NCBI RefSeq assembly: GCF_046546475.1
Contig: NZ_JBKGXS010000001.1
Location: 248,001-312,000, forward strand
Length of the DNA: 64,000 bases
Reading direction: 5' to 3'
Source of the DNA: Pseudonocardia phyllosphaerae
Lineage (GTDB): Bacteria; Actinomycetota; Actinomycetes; Mycobacteriales; Pseudonocardiaceae
Shown piece after piece: positions 8,105 to 15,972 of the stretch (position 1 is the stretch's first letter; each line of letters starts with the position of its first letter). Below the pieces are notes generated by a model. The model saw only the letters and a program-made list of their open reading frames with translations, had not been told where the DNA came from and made no database searches. The translations under genes were made by a program, and so were the position numbers.

Positions 8105-8893
8105 TCAGGCCGGGTAGCCGGTGGCGCCGGTCACCGACCCGATGGGGCGCAGTTCGGTCACCGTCGGGTGGCCGGCGGCGAGCAGCGCGACGTCGGTGCC
8201 GGGCAGCGCCTCGTCGTGCACCTCGGACACCACGGTGCGCAGGCCACCGGGCCGGACACCGTCCGGGCCGCGCTCGGGCGCCCGGTGGCTCATCCGGACC
8301 CGGGCCGCGCCCGTCGCGCACAGGACGGCCTCGCGCAGCGGCGGCAGCTCCGCCGGGGCGACGTCGGGGACGTTCACCGTCCACGGCGTCCCGGCGGGGC
8401 GGCCACGCAGCCGCTCCAGCAGCTCCGGCAACAGCGCCGTGACGGTCTCCCAGTGCGGGTGCTCGGGCACCGCGACCCCGCAGGCCAGCGAGAACGCGAT
8501 CCCGGACACCCCGAGCACAGCTCCGGTCAGTACCGCACCGACGGTGCCCGAGTGCAGCACCTGCCCGCCGGTGTTGGCGCCGATGTTGATCCCGGACAGC
8601 ACGACGTCGGGTTCGCGGGCGAGCCAGCCGCGTGCGGCCGCGTGCACGATGAACGCGGGGTCCCCGGCGACGGAGAAGGCCGGGATGCCGTCGAGGGCGT
8701 CGATGTCGTCGTGCTCGACGACCGCGGTGCGGCCCTGCTCGGTGACCGAGCGCACCGAGCCACCCGCACCGCTCGCGTCGTCCGCCGGGGCCGCGACGAT
8801 CACCTCGTAGCCTGCGTCGCGCGCGCCACGGGCCAGCGGATACAGGCCCGGCGAGCCGATGCCGTCGTCGTTGGTGATCAGGGCGAGGGGCAC
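8105..8893 (-). CDS. surE: 5'/3'-nucleotidase SurE
   Basis: A 262-residue SurE phosphatase that removes phosphate from nucleoside 5'- and 3'-monophosphates and possibly short polyphosphate, using a divalent metal. Diagnostic motifs are the N-terminal LITNDDG (metal-binding Asp pair), LSGINIGANTG and SGTVGAVLTG. The GTG at 8893 lies 6 nt after TAGGCT (read on the minus strand, 8905-8900), so the mRNA is probably leaderless. It is divergent from the phosphofructokinase gene, with 98 nt between the starts. SurE commonly acts in stationary-phase survival; that role is family knowledge and not visible here. Confidence 0.95.
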   Translation of the reverse strand: MPLALITNDDGIGSPGLYPLARGARDAGYEVIVAAPADDASGAGGSVRSVTEQGRTAVVEHDDIDALDGIPAFSVAGDPAFIVHAAARGWLAREPDVVLSGINIGANTGGQVLHSGTVGAVLTGAVLGVSGIAFSLACGVAVPEHPHWETVTALLPELLERLRGRPAGTPWTVNVPDVAPAELPPLREAVLCATGAARVRMSHRAPERGPDGVRPGGLRTVVSEVHDEALPGTDVALLAAGHPTVTELRPIGSVTGATGYPA

Positions 8894-8991
8894 GCCGCCA
8901 GCCTAGGTTCCGCACCGCCCCGATCGACGCGCTCCCCGGACGTGGTGAACGATGCGGAGCGGCAGTGTTGATCGATTCGGGAGGCGCACGC

Positions 8992-10368
8992 GTGACGGTC
9001 TCGGAGTACAGCGGTATCCGTCCGGAGGATCTGCGGATCGAGACCCTCGGGTCGGCCAGGATCACCTCACCGCTGGCCCCGCTGCTCGACGCGCGCCGCA
9101 CCACCGAGCACTACGTCGACTCCGACGACCGGGTTCTGCTCGACGACACCGCGGCCGGTGTCGCCGCCCGCGGCGGCTCGCTCGACGACCTGCCCGGCTT
9201 CGAGCCGTGCGGCCCGCGCCGGGAGATCTACTTCGACCCGTCGAAGACCCGCGCGGGCATCGTGACCTGCGGCGGGCTGTGCCCCGGGCTCAACGACGTC
9301 GTCGCCGGGCTGGTCCACACGCTCACCTACCACTACGGCGTCCGGCGGATCGTCGGCTTCCAGAACGGCTACCGCGGCTTCGTCTCCGCCTACGGCCACG
9401 ACGTCGTCGACCTGACCCCGGAGACCGTGCGCGACATCCCGGTCGACGGCGGCACGTTCCTCGGTACCTCGCGCGGCCACCAGGACCCCGAGGAGATCGT
9501 CGACTGCCTGGAGCAGATGCACCTCGGCGTGCTGTTCGTGATCGGCGGCGACGGCACCCTGCGCGGCGCGATGGAGATCGCCCGCGTGGTGCGCGACCGC
9601 GGGCTGCGGATCGCGGTCGTCGGGATCCCGAAGACGATCGACAACGACATCCCGTTCATCGACCAGTCCTTCGGCTTCCAGACGGCGTTCTCGCAGGCCA
9701 GCGAGGCGATCCGGTCGGTGACGGTGGAGGCCAAGTCCACCCCGGGCGGGGTCGGCCTGGTCAAGCTGATGGGACGGCACTCCGGCTTCATCGCCTGCTA
9801 CGCCTCGCTGGTGCGCTCCGACGCCGACGCGGTGCTCATCCCGGAGGTGCCGTTCGAGCTCGACGGGGAGACCGGCCTGCTGCACCACCTGCAACGGCGG
9901 GTGGAACAACGCGGGCACGCGGTCGTCGTCGTGGCGGAGGGGGCCGGTCAGGAGCGGCTGGAGGCCGCAGGCGGCACCGACGCGTCCGGCAACGCCAAGC
10001 TCGCCGACGTCGGCCCGTGGCTCAAGGAACGGATCGGGGAGTCGTTCTCCGGGGCGGGCCTGGAGACCACGGTGCGCTACGTCGACCCGAGCTACCTGAT
10101 CCGCAGCGTCCCGGCGAACCCCTACGACAGCGTCTACACCGTGCGGCTGGCCCAGGCTGCGGTGCACGCGGCGATGTCCGGGCGGACCGCGATGGTCGTC
10201 GGCCGCGTCCGGCGCCGGTTCGTGCACATCCCGATGGACCTGGCCGTCAGCAGGCGCAACCAGGTCGACCCGCACGGGGACCTGTGGATGGCGGTGCTGG
10301 AGTCGACCGGGCAGCCGTGGCGGTTCGGGGAGGACTCCGGCGCGCCGACCCGGGCGCCGCACACCTGA
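8992..10368 (+). CDS. ATP-dependent 6-phosphofructokinase (plant-type clade)
   Basis: A 458-residue phosphofructokinase catalysing fructose 6-phosphate phosphorylation. It is much longer than the about 340-residue bacterial PfkA and has an about 90-residue N-terminal extension before TCGGLCPGLN. GGDGT (about residues 185-189) keeps the Gly associated with ATP use, whereas PKTIDND (about 213-219) has the Lys found in PPi-dependent and plant-type ATP enzymes, placing it in the mixed clade normally called ATP-dependent. MGRHSG and the GY/substrate loops are intact. The GTG at 8992 has GGGAGG (8979-8984) at ideal spacing; an upstream GTG at 8965 would place that site inside the gene. Confidence 0.9.
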   Translation: MTVSEYSGIRPEDLRIETLGSARITSPLAPLLDARRTTEHYVDSDDRVLLDDTAAGVAARGGSLDDLPGFEPCGPRREIYFDPSKTRAGIVTCGGLCPGLNDVVAGLVHTLTYHYGVRRIVGFQNGYRGFVSAYGHDVVDLTPETVRDIPVDGGTFLGTSRGHQDPEEIVDCLEQMHLGVLFVIGGDGTLRGAMEIARVVRDRGLRIAVVGIPKTIDNDIPFIDQSFGFQTAFSQASEAIRSVTVEAKSTPGGVGLVKLMGRHSGFIACYASLVRSDADAVLIPEVPFELDGETGLLHHLQRRVEQRGHAVVVVAEGAGQERLEAAGGTDASGNAKLADVGPWLKERIGESFSGAGLETTVRYVDPSYLIRSVPANPYDSVYTVRLAQAAVHAAMSGRTAMVVGRVRRRFVHIPMDLAVSRRNQVDPHGDLWMAVLESTGQPWRFGEDSGAPTRAPHT

Positions 10369-10369
10369 T

Positions 10370-10391
10370 CGTCCGGATGCACGACCGGACG
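10370..10391 (+). terminator. Possible weak terminator after phosphofructokinase
   Basis: CGTCCGG and CCGGACG form a 7-bp stem with an 8-nt loop two bases after the stop codon; no T-tract follows, so termination is uncertain. Confidence 0.35.
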
Positions 10392-10424
10392 GCGTGATCC
10401 GGCGTGGTCGTCGGGGGTCACCAA

Positions 10425-10430
10425 TAGGCT
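10425..10430 (+). promoter_or_regulatory. -10 element of the DUF3800 gene
   Basis: TAGGCT in a locally AT-richer spot (CCAATAGGCT) 38 nt before the ATG at 10468; it matches the TANNNT boxes seen across the window. No clear -35 element is visible. Confidence 0.45.
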
Positions 10431-10467
10431 GGTCGTCGTTCATCTGTTCGGCGCCCGGGGGACTTGC

Positions 10468-11238
10468 ATGGCACACACTTCCGTTGAGCCCGTGCACGTC
10501 CCGAACGGCTACCCGACCGCCTCGATCTTCATCGACGAAAGTGGTTCCCGGGCGTCGGGGAACAACTTCTTCGTCCTCGCTGCGGTCAAAGTGCGCCGGC
10601 CCGGAGCTCTTGCCCGCGAACTGCTCGACATCCGCCAGAAGTGCGGGTTCGGGGGCGAGTTCAAGTTCGCGGAGATCACTCGCAGCTCGCTCCCGTTCTA
10701 CGGCGAGATCGTTCGTGCGCTGCACGAATCCGACGCCACGATCGCCGCATGCGTCGTGTCGGGGACGGTGTGCGATCCGTTCCGGGGACGGGACGACCAG
10801 TGGCGGGTACACGCCGAGATCACGAGCCAGCTGCTCGTGGGGTGCATCAACCGGCGGGAGCTGGTCGGCGTCCACCTCGACGGTCTGTCCACACCGGTCG
10901 GTGAGTCGCTGGAGGATACCGTTCGGACGCTGACCAACACCAGGCTGCACAGTACGTCGGTCGTCAGTGCGGTGGCACTGGATTCCCGGACCAACGACAT
11001 TCTCCAGGTCGCCGACATGGTTGCCGGCGCGATCCGGCACGAACGGATGCTGGCGACGGCCCCGCGGCCGACGCGGTCGAACAAGGGCCGGGCGGCGCAG
11101 ATGCTCGCCGTGGCCTTCGACCGTCCGGGTCTGTCGGACGGCCGCGACTCCCGTCTGAACATCGACACCTATCGAGGACGGACACGAGGACGACCGGGGC
11201 AGACGGAGGATGTACACGATCGTGGCCGGGACGGTTGA
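10468..11238 (+). CDS. DUF3800 family protein
   Basis: A 256-residue DUF3800 protein, a family of unknown function with a predicted RNase H-like nuclease fold. The family hallmarks are present: IFIDESG (Asp23, Glu24) at the N-terminus, a central EFKFAEI acidic motif and the C-terminal SRTNDILQVADMVAGAIRH block with a downstream Lys. Codon use is less GC-biased than in neighbouring housekeeping genes and the gene sits alone between a metabolic gene and a convergent one, which suggests acquisition by transfer. DUF3800 genes are often found in phages, islands and defence neighbourhoods, but no partner gene is present here. Two tandem palindromes and a strong hairpin follow it. Confidence 0.85.
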   Translation: MAHTSVEPVHVPNGYPTASIFIDESGSRASGNNFFVLAAVKVRRPGALARELLDIRQKCGFGGEFKFAEITRSSLPFYGEIVRALHESDATIAACVVSGTVCDPFRGRDDQWRVHAEITSQLLVGCINRRELVGVHLDGLSTPVGESLEDTVRTLTNTRLHSTSVVSAVALDSRTNDILQVADMVAGAIRHERMLATAPRPTRSNKGRAAQMLAVAFDRPGLSDGRDSRLNIDTYRGRTRGRPGQTEDVHDRGRDG

Positions 11239-11279
11239 GAAGAGAGCAACGACAGCCGTACTCTCGATGGCGACGTGGC

Positions 11280-11332
11280 TTGAGCCTCAGGCTCACTGCT
11301 GCGCCTCCCGGTTTGAGCCTCAGGCTCACTGC
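11280..11332. repeat. Two tandem 20-bp repeats, each holding a 15-bp palindrome
   Basis: TTGAGCCTCAGGCTCACTGC occurs at 11280-11299 and 11313-11332 (33-bp period). Each copy contains TGAGCCT-C-AGGCTCA, a perfect dyad. The second copy is itself bracketed by TCCCGG (11307-11312) and CCGGGA (11333-11338). They lie 41 nt after the DUF3800 stop and before the shared terminator. They could be paired operators, attachment-like sites or nested hairpins. Confidence 0.8.
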
Positions 11333-11378
11333 CGGGATCACCTGCGGGGCGGACGACGCCTCGCGAAACTGACCCTGT

Positions 11379-11410
11379 CGGCGCTCCCCGGATTCGTCCG
11401 TGGAGCGCCG
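11379..11410. terminator. Bidirectional terminator hairpin between DUF3800 and the SirB1-like gene
   Basis: CGGCGCTCC (11379-11387) pairs with GGAGCGCCG (11402-11410); inside, CGGA-TTCG-TCCG adds a 4-bp stem capped by a TTCG tetraloop after one mismatch. An outer pair AACTGAC/GTCAGTT (11367-11373, 11426-11432) extends it over the convergent stop codon. Confidence 0.75.
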
Positions 11411-11426
11411 GCTCGTCTCTGCCGTG

Positions 11427-12251
11427 TCAGTTCAGGTGCGCCCGGTGCTTCCGGGCCTCGACCCGCACCTCGTCGAGCACCTCGGCGCCGGAGCGCGAGC
11501 CGCGGCCCGGGCCGTCGGCCCAGGTCTCCATCAGCCGGGCCGCCTCGTCCCAGCGGGCCTGGGCGGCCAGGACGTCGCCCAGCTCCCGGACCAGCTCGGG
11601 GCCCCGGTGGCGCAGCCCGAGCCGCATCCGCAGCACCCACTCGAGGTTGGCGTGGTCCTTGGCCCGGCCGTAGGACGCGCGCAGGTTCTCCAGCATCCGG
11701 GCCAGGATCTGCCGGGTCGAGACCCGCGGCAGCAGCTCCGGGCCGAACGCGACGTCCGGGCCGGAGCCGGTCGTCGCCCGGAAGAGCTTCTCGCATCCGC
11801 GCAGGTCCAGGCGGCGGCCGCCGTCGAACGCGTCGAGATGGCGCTGCGTGCCGGGCACCCGCAGCAGGAAGTGCCCGGGCATCCCGACGCCCTCGAGGTC
11901 CACCCCGGCGCGGCGGCCGACCTCGATGGCCAGCACCGACAGCGAGATCGGAATGCCGGTGCGGCGCTCCAGGACGTCGGGCAGGAACGAGTTGCGCGGG
12001 TCGCCGTAGTTCTCGGTCGCGCCGTGGAACCCGCCCTCGACGAACAGCCGGTTCACCAGCGAGTCGACGCCGGTGATGCCATCGGCGAGCTCGTCGAGCG
12101 CGGCGCGGGCGCGGACGGCGTCGGCCGCGGCGGTCTCCGGGTCCGGGGCGGCACCGGCGGCGACGGCCAGCGCCGCCTCGTCCAGCTCGGGCTCGGGGCC
12201 GGTCACCAGCCGCAGGAACCGGTTGACCGGGTCGGGGGAGGGCCGGGTCAC
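11427..12251 (-). CDS. SirB1-type transglutaminase-like/TPR protein
   Basis: A 274-residue cytosolic protein of the SirB1 family: an N-terminal inactive-looking transglutaminase-like domain (ENYGDPRNSFLPDVLERRTGIPISLSV is split by a conserved GMPGHFLLR segment) followed by a helical TPR-like C-terminus. The usual transglutaminase catalytic Cys is not evident at the expected place; this family generally lacks demonstrated enzymatic activity. The GTG start overlaps the stop of the upstream regulator gene (GTGA), so the two are co-translated. Function in actinomycetes is unknown; conservation is broad. Confidence 0.8.
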   Translation of the reverse strand: MTRPSPDPVNRFLRLVTGPEPELDEAALAVAAGAAPDPETAAADAVRARAALDELADGITGVDSLVNRLFVEGGFHGATENYGDPRNSFLPDVLERRTGIPISLSVLAIEVGRRAGVDLEGVGMPGHFLLRVPGTQRHLDAFDGGRRLDLRGCEKLFRATTGSGPDVAFGPELLPRVSTRQILARMLENLRASYGRAKDHANLEWVLRMRLGLRHRGPELVRELGDVLAAQARWDEAARLMETWADGPGRGSRSGAEVLDEVRVEARKHRAHLN

Positions 12252-13201
12252 GGCGGAGCCATCGTCACCCGCACGACGGTGCCCTGCACCGAGCCGGGGT
12301 CGTCGTCGGCGGTCCAGACCTGCAGGACGTCGGTCAGCTCCGAGGCCAGCCACAGGCCGCGCCCGCGCGGCCCGGACAGCGACGGCACGTCGAGGCCGGG
12401 GTAGACCAGCCGGCACGGGTCCGCGTCGGCCATCTCGGCGACGAACCCGGCCTCGGCCCGCCACAGCCGCAGCGTCGGAGATCCCGAGCCGTGCTCGATC
12501 CCGTTGCTGACCAGCTCGTTCACCGCCAGCACCAGATCCTCGACACGGCCGGGGCCCAGCCCGGACAGCATCGCCTCGTACTCCACGGCACGGCGCATCG
12601 TGGCCAGCCCGCCCAGCTCCACCGGCAGGGTCAGCAGCGGCGCACCGAGCCGGTCGGGCGGCGGCTGCGGGTGCTCGCGCAGCAGCTCGTGGTCGGGGCG
12701 GCGCCCGGAGCTCGGGACCGGCCTGCCGTCGACGAGCAGCTCGTCGTGCAGCGCGCACGCCTCCTCGCGGGTGGTGGTGCGATCGGGGAAACAGCAGAGC
12801 AGGTTCACCGGCAGGTCCTGCAGCACCCGGCCCAGTGCCAGGTCGAGGCGCGTCCAGTACGACGGTCCGGCGTGCGGGAGCTCGATCATCTGCCCGACCG
12901 TGCAGACGCCCGTGGCGCCGGCGGCCAGCGCGTCGCGGACGGCACGGCCCCAGCGTCCGGCGACGGTGAACGGCGGCGCGGAGTGCACCTGCTCCGGGGC
13001 CCAGTAGCGGACCTCCGCGTCCCGGCCGAGCGCACGCTCCAGCTCCACCCGGCACCGCTGCTCGACGGCGACGATGGCGTGGCGGCCCTCGTCCAGCGCC
13101 GTGCCGACCTGCGCGCGCAGGACGTCGGCCTGGTGCTCGGGGTCCCGGTAGGGGACCGCCCGGTGGACCAGGTCCTCGGGGCTCTCGACGGCTGTGCTCA
13201 T
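12248..13201 (-). CDS. MEDS domain/HATPase regulator (RsbA-like anti-sigma type)
   Basis: A 317-residue two-domain regulator. Residues about 1-170 form a MEDS (DcmR sensory) domain, recognisable from the YRDPEHQADVLRAQVGTALDEG start and the YWTRLDLALGRVLQDLPVNLLCCFPD segment. The C-terminal about 120 residues are a serine-kinase-like HATPase_c_2 domain with N-box ELVSNGIEHG and G-box GPRGRGLWLASELTD. Such proteins act as anti-sigma or anti-anti-sigma switch kinases responding to a signal in the MEDS domain; no sigma factor or STAS gene is adjacent. ATG 13201 was chosen over an upstream GTG; a TATGGT -10 (13281-13276) gives an about 70-nt leader. Confidence 0.82.
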   Translation of the reverse strand: MSTAVESPEDLVHRAVPYRDPEHQADVLRAQVGTALDEGRHAIVAVEQRCRVELERALGRDAEVRYWAPEQVHSAPPFTVAGRWGRAVRDALAAGATGVCTVGQMIELPHAGPSYWTRLDLALGRVLQDLPVNLLCCFPDRTTTREEACALHDELLVDGRPVPSSGRRPDHELLREHPQPPPDRLGAPLLTLPVELGGLATMRRAVEYEAMLSGLGPGRVEDLVLAVNELVSNGIEHGSGSPTLRLWRAEAGFVAEMADADPCRLVYPGLDVPSLSGPRGRGLWLASELTDVLQVWTADDDPGSVQGTVVRVTMAPP

Positions 13202-13275
13202 CGACTTCGTGATGGGGGCTCGGGGACGGGGAAGGCGGTGGTCACGGCGATGCGACACGCCGCGCTGACACGACG

Positions 13276-13281
13276 ACCATA
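13276..13281 (-). promoter_or_regulatory. -10 element for the MEDS regulator operon
   Basis: TATGGT on the minus strand, 75 nt before the ATG at 13201. It would drive the regulator and the SirB1-like gene together. Confidence 0.45.
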
Positions 13282-13383
13282 ACCAAGGCTCCGGAATCGT
13301 GCGGTCCGGGGCGGGCCGGTTCCGGTGTGGCCCGGACGACGCCGGTCGTCGGCGTGCGTTCGGCGCCGGGTGTGACAGGGTCG

Positions 13384-13412
13384 GGTGACCGGCCGATCAT
13401 GGGCCGGTCACC
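13384..13412. promoter_or_regulatory. Perfect 11-bp inverted repeat upstream of maoC-thiolase (TetR-like operator candidate)
   Basis: GGTGACCGGCC, a 7-nt spacer GATCATG, then GGCCGGTCACC: 22 of 22 arm bases match. It ends 66 nt before the MaoC ATG (13479). Size and position fit a TetR-family operator controlling a fatty-acid-type operon, but no regulator gene is adjacent, so the regulator must lie elsewhere. Confidence 0.6.
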
Positions 13413-13478
13413 TGCACCGGCGTCCGAGGCGGGAGCGCACCGGACGCGCTGCACCCACCGACTGGACGGAGTGACCGG

Positions 13479-13931
13479 ATGCGCGTCTTCAACGGGGTCG
13501 ACGAGCTGCGAGCGGCGAAGGGCACCGAGCTCGGTGTCTCCGACTGGCTGACCGTCGACCAGCAACGGATCGACGGCTTCGCCGACGCCACCGACGACCA
13601 CCAGTGGATCCACGTCGACCCGGAGAAGGCCGCGGACGGGCCGTTCGGCGGGACCATCGCGCACGGCTTCCTCACGCTGTCGCTGCTGCCGAAGCTGGTC
13701 CAGGGCGTCTACCGGGTCGACGGCGTGAAGATGGGCGTGAACTACGGGCTCAACAAGGTCCGGTTCACCAGCCCGCTGCCCGTCGGCAGCCGGGTGCGCG
13801 GCAAGGTCGACCTCGTCGACGTCACCGACGTCAGCGGCGGGGTGCAGCTGACGCTGGCCGTCACCGTCGAGGTCGAGGGCTCGGACAAGCCCGCGGTCGT
13901 CGCCGAGTGGCTCACCCGGCAGTACGTGTGA
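13479..13931 (+). CDS. MaoC-like enoyl-CoA hydratase
   Basis: A 150-residue hot-dog fold hydratase. The hydratase-2 motif is clear: FADATDDHQWIHVD followed by GGTIAHGFLTLSLLP, with the Asp and His of the catalytic dyad. It would hydrate an enoyl-CoA to an R-3-hydroxyacyl-CoA. GGAG precedes the ATG at short distance. The thiolase gene begins 29 nt after its stop on the same strand, so both likely belong to one transcript under the palindromic site at 13384-13412. Single-domain length is typical of stand-alone MaoC proteins. Confidence 0.9.
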   Translation: MRVFNGVDELRAAKGTELGVSDWLTVDQQRIDGFADATDDHQWIHVDPEKAADGPFGGTIAHGFLTLSLLPKLVQGVYRVDGVKMGVNYGLNKVRFTSPLPVGSRVRGKVDLVDVTDVSGGVQLTLAVTVEVEGSDKPAVVAEWLTRQYV

Positions 13932-13960
13932 CCGGGCCGAGCAGCAGCGGAGGGAGCCCC

Positions 13961-15172
13961 ATGCGTGACGCGGTGATCTGCGAGCCGCTGCGGACCCCGG
14001 TCGGCGGGTTCGGCGGCGGGCTGCGCGACGTGCCGGCCCACACCCTGGCGTCGACGGTGATCGCGGCGCTGATGGAGCGGACCGGGCTCGACCCGGCCGC
14101 CGTCGACGACGTCGTCCTCGGCCACTGCTACCCGACGATGGAGGCCCCCGCGATCGGCCGGGTCGCCGCGCTGGACGCGGGCCTGCCGGTGACCGCGACC
14201 GGCGTCCAGGTCGACCGCCGCTGCGGGTCGGGCCTGCAGGCGGTGCTCTACGCGGCCATGCAGGTCACGTCCGGGGCGTCGGAGGTCGTGCTGGCCGGAG
14301 GCGCCGAGTCGATGTCCGGCGCGTCGTTCTACTCCACCGGGATGCGGTGGGGGGTGAAGGGTGGCGGCGTCACGCTGAACGACTCGCTCGCCCGCGGCCG
14401 GGTGACCGCGGGCGGGAAGAACTTCCCGGTGCCGGGCGGGATGCTGGAGACGGCGGAGAACCTGCGCCGGGAGTACTCGATCCCGCGCGAGGAGCAGGAC
14501 GCGCTGGCCGTGCGCTCGCACCACCGCGCCGCGGCCGCGCAGGAGGCAGGCCGGTTCGCCGACGAGCTGGTCCCGGTGACCGTCCCGGGCCGCAAGGGCG
14601 ACACGGTCGTCGACACCGACGAGCACGTCCGGCCCGACTCCTCGGCGGAGAAGCTCGCCGGGCTGCGCCCGATCCTGGGCCGCGACGACCCCGGGGCCAC
14701 CGTGACCGCGGGCAACGCCTCCGGGCAGAACGACGGCGCCGCGGTCTGCGTGGTGACCAGCCCGGAGCGGGCCGCGGAGCTGGGCCTGCGCCCGCTGGTG
14801 CGGCTGGTGTCCTGGGGCCTGGGCGGCGTGCCACCGGCGACGATGGGCATCGGCCCGGTCCCGGCGACGGCGAAGGCCCTGGACACGGCCGGGCTCACCC
14901 TGGCCGACATCGGCCTGATCGAGCTGAACGAGGCGTTCGCGGCGCAGGTGCTGGCCTGCACCCGGGAGTGGAAGCTGACCGACGCCGACCTCGAGCGGGT
15001 GAACGTCAACGGGTCGGGGATCTCGCTGGGGCACCCGGTCGGTGCGACCGGCGCCCGGATCCTGGCCACGCTGGCGCGGGAGATGCAGCGCCGCGAGGTC
15101 CGCTACGGCCTGGAGACGATGTGCATCGGCGGCGGGCAGGGCCTCGCCGCGGTGTTCGAACGCGTGACCTGA
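13961..15172 (+). CDS. Acetyl-CoA C-acyltransferase (thiolase)
   Basis: A 403-residue thiolase that cleaves 3-oxoacyl-CoA or condenses two acyl-CoAs. The nucleophilic Cys lies in DRRCGSGLQA (about residue 91), the catalytic His in GHPVGATGARI and the acid/base Cys in MCIGGGQG, with NEAFAAQ between. A strong ribosome site (GGAGGG) precedes the ATG. It is downstream of MaoC in one unit; whether it is degradative (FadA) or biosynthetic (AtoB/PhaA) is not decided by the sequence, although the MaoC partner fits R-specific hydroxyacyl-CoA or ethylmalonyl/PHB-like chemistry as well as beta-oxidation. Confidence 0.93.
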   Translation: MRDAVICEPLRTPVGGFGGGLRDVPAHTLASTVIAALMERTGLDPAAVDDVVLGHCYPTMEAPAIGRVAALDAGLPVTATGVQVDRRCGSGLQAVLYAAMQVTSGASEVVLAGGAESMSGASFYSTGMRWGVKGGGVTLNDSLARGRVTAGGKNFPVPGGMLETAENLRREYSIPREEQDALAVRSHHRAAAAQEAGRFADELVPVTVPGRKGDTVVDTDEHVRPDSSAEKLAGLRPILGRDDPGATVTAGNASGQNDGAAVCVVTSPERAAELGLRPLVRLVSWGLGGVPPATMGIGPVPATAKALDTAGLTLADIGLIELNEAFAAQVLACTREWKLTDADLERVNVNGSGISLGHPVGATGARILATLAREMQRREVRYGLETMCIGGGQGLAAVFERVT

Positions 15173-15183
15173 CCGGCGCGGAC

Positions 15184-15213
15184 GGGTGGGTGCCGGTACG
15201 CCGGCACCCACCC
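15184..15213. terminator. Bidirectional terminator between thiolase and ppa
   Basis: A 13-bp perfect stem, GGGTGGGTGCCGG with CCGGCACCCACCC, closed by a TACG tetraloop, lies between two convergent stop codons (15172 and 15233). Confidence 0.85.
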
Positions 15214-15232
15214 CTGCACGGTCGGGGCGAGC

Positions 15233-15733
15233 TCAGTGCTCGTCGTAGTAGCCCTCGTCCTGGGCGCGCTGGTAGGACGCCTTGATCTCGCGCTCGGCGT
15301 CGGCGCGGCCGACCCAGGTGGCGCCCTCGACGCTCTTGCCCGGCTCGAGGGTCTTGTAGATCTCGAAGAAGTGCTGGATCTCCGCCCGGTCGAACTCGGC
15401 CAGGTGGTGGATGTCGCGCAGGTGCTCCTGGCGCGGGTCGCTCGACGGCACGCACAGCACCTTGTCGTCGCCGCCTGCCTCGTCCTTCATCCGGAACATG
15501 CCGATCGCGCGGGCACGGATCACACACCCGGGGAAGGTCGGCTCCTGGACCAGGACCAGGGCGTCCAGCGGGTCCCCGTCCTCGCCGAGGGTCTCGTCGA
15601 TGAACCCGTAGTCGGCGGGGTACTGGGTGGCCGTGAAGAGGGTCCGGTCGAGCCGGATCCGGCCCGTCTTGTGGTCGACCTCGTACTTGTTACGGCCGCC
15701 CTTGGGAATCTCGATGGTGACGTCGAAGTCCAC
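15233..15733 (-). CDS. ppa: Inorganic pyrophosphatase
   Basis: A 166-residue family I soluble pyrophosphatase, hydrolysing PPi to drive biosynthesis. Signature residues are present: IEIPKGGRNKYEVD, YPADYGFIDETLGEDGDPLDALVL with the metal-binding Asp cluster, and the later KVLCVPSSDPR. Two His in DIHHLAEF are typical of mycobacterial-type enzymes. The gene order ppa divergent from dacB matches M. tuberculosis Rv3628-Rv3627c. The start ATG has GAAGGAGC upstream on the minus strand. Confidence 0.97.
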   Translation of the reverse strand: MDFDVTIEIPKGGRNKYEVDHKTGRIRLDRTLFTATQYPADYGFIDETLGEDGDPLDALVLVQEPTFPGCVIRARAIGMFRMKDEAGGDDKVLCVPSSDPRQEHLRDIHHLAEFDRAEIQHFFEIYKTLEPGKSVEGATWVGRADAEREIKASYQRAQDEGYYDEH

Positions 15734-15972
15734 TGTTCGTTGCTCCTTCGGGAGGGTCGCGGTCCACCGGGCCGGTCCCGGTCCGAGGTCGGACCGCCCG
15801 CTCCGGCGGTGTCGGTGCTGCCCCTAGTGTGGAGGACCGGGGGTGTGACGGCGCAGGCCGGTGACCTTCCCGGGGCCGGAGTGTGTGCCGCGTCGCACCT
15901 CCACCCGGACAGGTCGGCAGGTGGGAGCCCCCATCGGGCCGTGCCCGGGAGCACCGACGAGCAGGAGGCGCA

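Noticed and set aside
11280..11332. Tandem palindromes as the ends of an insertion sequence
   Set aside because: No transposase lies between or beside them, the copies are direct and only 33 bp apart, and no target duplication is seen.
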